In this document: positions 61,966 through 64,000 of the stretch, one piece after another | Layout of the letters: the number at the start of each line of letters is the position of its first letter | How positions within the stretch are numbered: position 1 is the stretch's first letter | Source: Cristatella mucedo | Taxonomy: Eukaryota; Bryozoa; Phylactolaemata; Cristatellidae | DNA length: 64,000 bases | Assembly: GCA_009760855.2 (NCBI GenBank) | Contig: WPIO01000273.1 | Coordinates: forward strand, 90,294 to 154,293 | Direction of reading: 5' to 3' | The notes under the pieces: model-generated | Seen by the model: only the letters and a program-made list of their open reading frames with translations | Database searches by the model: none | What the model was told of the DNA's origin: nothing | Position numbers and translations under genes: made by a program

Positions 61966-62105
61966 GTGACACGAAGTGTGTTGGCTACTAAATGTGTACC
62001 GAAGTCGCTAAGGCTGTGAGCGTGCTATACTACACTCTTCTGCCTAACACCCACATAGTCTTTATGACTTAATGGGGTTACAAATGTACATACATTACAT
62101 ATTTA
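61966..62105 (+). mobile_element. LINE-B 3' tail, resumed
   Basis: gtgttggctactaaatgtgt, accgaagtcgctaaggctgt and cacccacatagtctttatga then tacatacattacat. It completes the LINE-B copy begun at 61436. Confidence 0.82.
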
Positions 62106-63300
62106 AAAACGAGACATTGAAAACCCCCATTGTAAGTGTGAGGCATAGTAAATTCAAATAAAGCAAAAATGCTAGTGGTGCAAGAGCAATATGGTCGAAT
62201 AGGTGGCGTTCAGCTTACATGAAGTAGCCAATAAACCAGATACTGATTGTTGGTTCCAAACCTGATGTTCAGCAAAAAGCGATTGCGAATGAATTTATAG
62301 TATGTTGCTACTGCTTTGATTTTCGGGCCAGTCAAACTATTAGCTTGATAACTCCTCAATACAAAATTAAAGGTTCGTCCATATTAAGAATGGCAATGTC
62401 CTCTTTATTGTGCTTGAACACAAAAATCTAACAGGTGAACACTAGTGACAGAAACGTGTGACATAAACTTGAATGAAGTGATGTTAATATGTGTGCATTT
62501 CAGTTTGGTAGTTAGTAAAAGTAGCTAGAAAAAGGATGCACTGGCTGCATTTACTTTCAACTCTGTATTGGTAAGCTTCTTACTGCTTGCCCTTAGCAGG
62601 AGTTGCTTGTAACATCTGCAGAACTTAACATGAATAAATAATATTTAGCTTAATTCATAACATCTTGATTAGATTCCTTGCTAGTTAGTATCATAACATG
62701 TGCACTTAGCTTTGCAGCATAATAGCCTTGCCAGGAAGAACCAAATCAATACATGACTGTATTTAGCATCATTTAATGCCAATGAAAAGTTTAGGTTCTA
62801 CTATGCCTTTATTAAGAATCAAGATTGTTCGCTTGTGTTCTAGAACCTGAATAATGGGTAAAGCGTAGCTAATCTTTACTCACCTGGGAATTGCATATGT
62901 ATTTTCGAATATTCAGAGTAAAGTTAGCTGCAGGTATATAGATATAACGTAACTTTCAGGAAATCTGATGCTAATACACCACATGCTTCAACCGGAAGTA
63001 AAAATGAGATCGAGCATGAAATATGTAATTGCTGCTCACAAATTCTGGACTCTGGTGGCTTGTATATAGCTACACTGCAAAGGTAATGCTTCAGAAGCTT
63101 CACTGTGCAAAATACATTAAAATAAGCCGTAATCATTCAATTTACTAAAAATGTATCTCAATTAGGAATTGCTATATATTCTAATTAATGGCTTACAGCC
63201 CTAATCCTGTTAAAACAACGATGTTTTGAATACGATATGTATAATATAAATTTTTAATAGTTATTGGAAAACCTTGTTGGACTATTTAAACTCTCTCAAT
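62106..63300. other. Unique AT-rich DNA
   Basis: No exon of the UBR-like gene and no repeat family recognised. Confidence 0.45.
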
Positions 63301-63340
63301 TATTATATAACACTGTATGTGATGTATGGATGTCATTTTT
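63301..63340. repeat. Dispersed direct repeat, copy 1
   Basis: tattatataacactgtatgt followed by gatgtatggatgtcattttt; nearly identical to 63962-64000. Confidence 0.85.
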
Positions 63341-63344
63341 ATAG

Positions 63345-63455
63345 GAACCTAAGATAATTTGGCCTTTATTAAGGCACTTCAGGTATGCCACGAGGCTGGA
63401 GCCTGCGATACTTGTCGGGCTAGCACCTTAACCACTGGGCCGAACCAGCCCGGCT
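63345..63455 (-). repeat. SINE-2 copy, partial
   Basis: aaggcacttcaggtatgcca, cgaggctggagcctgcgata, ttgtcgggctagcacctta and accactgggccgaacc, the reversed tRNA-like part of SINE-2. Confidence 0.6.
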
Positions 63456-63961
63456 TACCTAATATCACTTTCTCGGATTATTGAACCCAAATTTACTGCC
63501 GTCAATTAAGACTACTCAGTGATCTATCAACATATCTGCAGATTTATGTAAAGTAATCAGCATCAAAAAAATATATATAGTTTCCTTATCGCGAAAAAGT
63601 TGCTGGCTGGTAATTAATTCAGTCAAGGAGATTATTTAAGGTGATATTAAAACATGAAAAACCCAATAAAGTTGGACCTGATAAAAGTTTACAGTCAGGT
63701 ATATACATTTTTATACAGTTTACAGTAAATTCATTTTAAAAAAATGGTTGAAATGGTCATATATTTACAGCAGGAAAAGGTAAATACAATACTAATTGGT
63801 GTGTACTACTTAATAAACATATACGTTAAACTAGCAAACTTTGGTCTTAATTTATATTTTCGTTCTATAGCAACCATTCAAAAAAGTGTAATAAACACGA
63901 CCTAGTTATAATTGTTTATTCAGATAACACCCTCATGAAAAATAATGTTTCGGGTCATCAT

Positions 63962-64000
63962 TATTATATAACATTGTATGTGATGTATGGATGTCTTTTT
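63962..64000. repeat. Dispersed direct repeat, copy 2, cut by window end
   Basis: It differs from copy 1 by one substitution and a missing base or two at its end, and lies 661 bases further on. Confidence 0.85.

Noticed and set aside
55520-64000. Search for the C-terminal RING and autoinhibitory exons of the UBR-like gene
   Set aside because: No Cys/His-rich frame with splice sites was found; the region is dominated by mobile elements. These exons probably lie beyond 64000.

Overview
This looks like nuclear DNA of a multicellular animal, probably an invertebrate. The window is AT-rich. It holds one spliced gene with short exons and very long introns, and the introns are filled with non-LTR retrotransposons, tRNA-derived SINEs, hAT DNA transposons and simple repeats. 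There is no operon structure and no long bacterial-type ORF, and I see no functional rRNA, tRNA or CRISPR locus. I cannot name the species. Bulky introns full of CR1/L2-like LINEs fit a lophotrochozoan or flatworm genome, but that is a guess.

The host gene runs on the + strand from about 15,755 to beyond 55,519. I assembled 15 exons (15755-15927, 17272-17409, 19156-19243, 24802-24901, 29606-29711, 29847-29951, 36471-36722, 44590-44747, 48860-48939, 51000-51127, 51285-51431, 53748-53966, 54071-54164, 54254-54480, 55434-55519), about 2.1 kb and 700 codons. Splice phases agree at every junction used. The protein matches the middle of UBR-family N-recognin E3 ubiquitin ligases (UBR1/UBR2 type, more diverged from UBR3). 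The N-terminal UBR box and C-terminal RING region are not in the exons found, so the gene is partial in this window. A 42-base microexon (44305-44346) and a weaker upstream exon (13683-13766) are also proposed.

Region by region: 1-9,650 is repeat-rich and partly GC-rich (LINE-B, LINE-A, SINEs, an R2-like reverse transcriptase scrap, an LTR-like unit at 7630-8335). 8,570-9,645 holds a hairpin, TA repeats and a degenerate CCCTAAA-like array between inverted GGAAATGTC-rich blocks. 9,650-15,750 is SINEs, LINE scraps and unique AT-rich DNA. 15,755-55,519 is the gene. Its introns hold the longest LINE-A copy (about 20.6-22.97 kb), a 156-bp-arm inverted repeat (23305-23826), an LTR-like remnant with a zinc-knuckle-like ORF (38.5-40.8 kb) and a TA tract of about 190 bp. 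57,600-62,105 is a nest of elements: a 2.8-kb hAT transposon with a perfect 8-bp target duplication sits in a LINE-A copy, itself joined to a LINE-B copy that carries another LINE-A.

Two LINE families dominate. LINE-A ends in (ATT)n and has a conserved 3' tail containing a short inverted repeat. LINE-B ends in ACATT repeats. Two tRNA-derived SINE families occur repeatedly. I found no clear undescribed functional system. The most unusual items are the long inverted repeat, the telomere-like array with its inverted flanks, and the many tail-only LINE-A copies.
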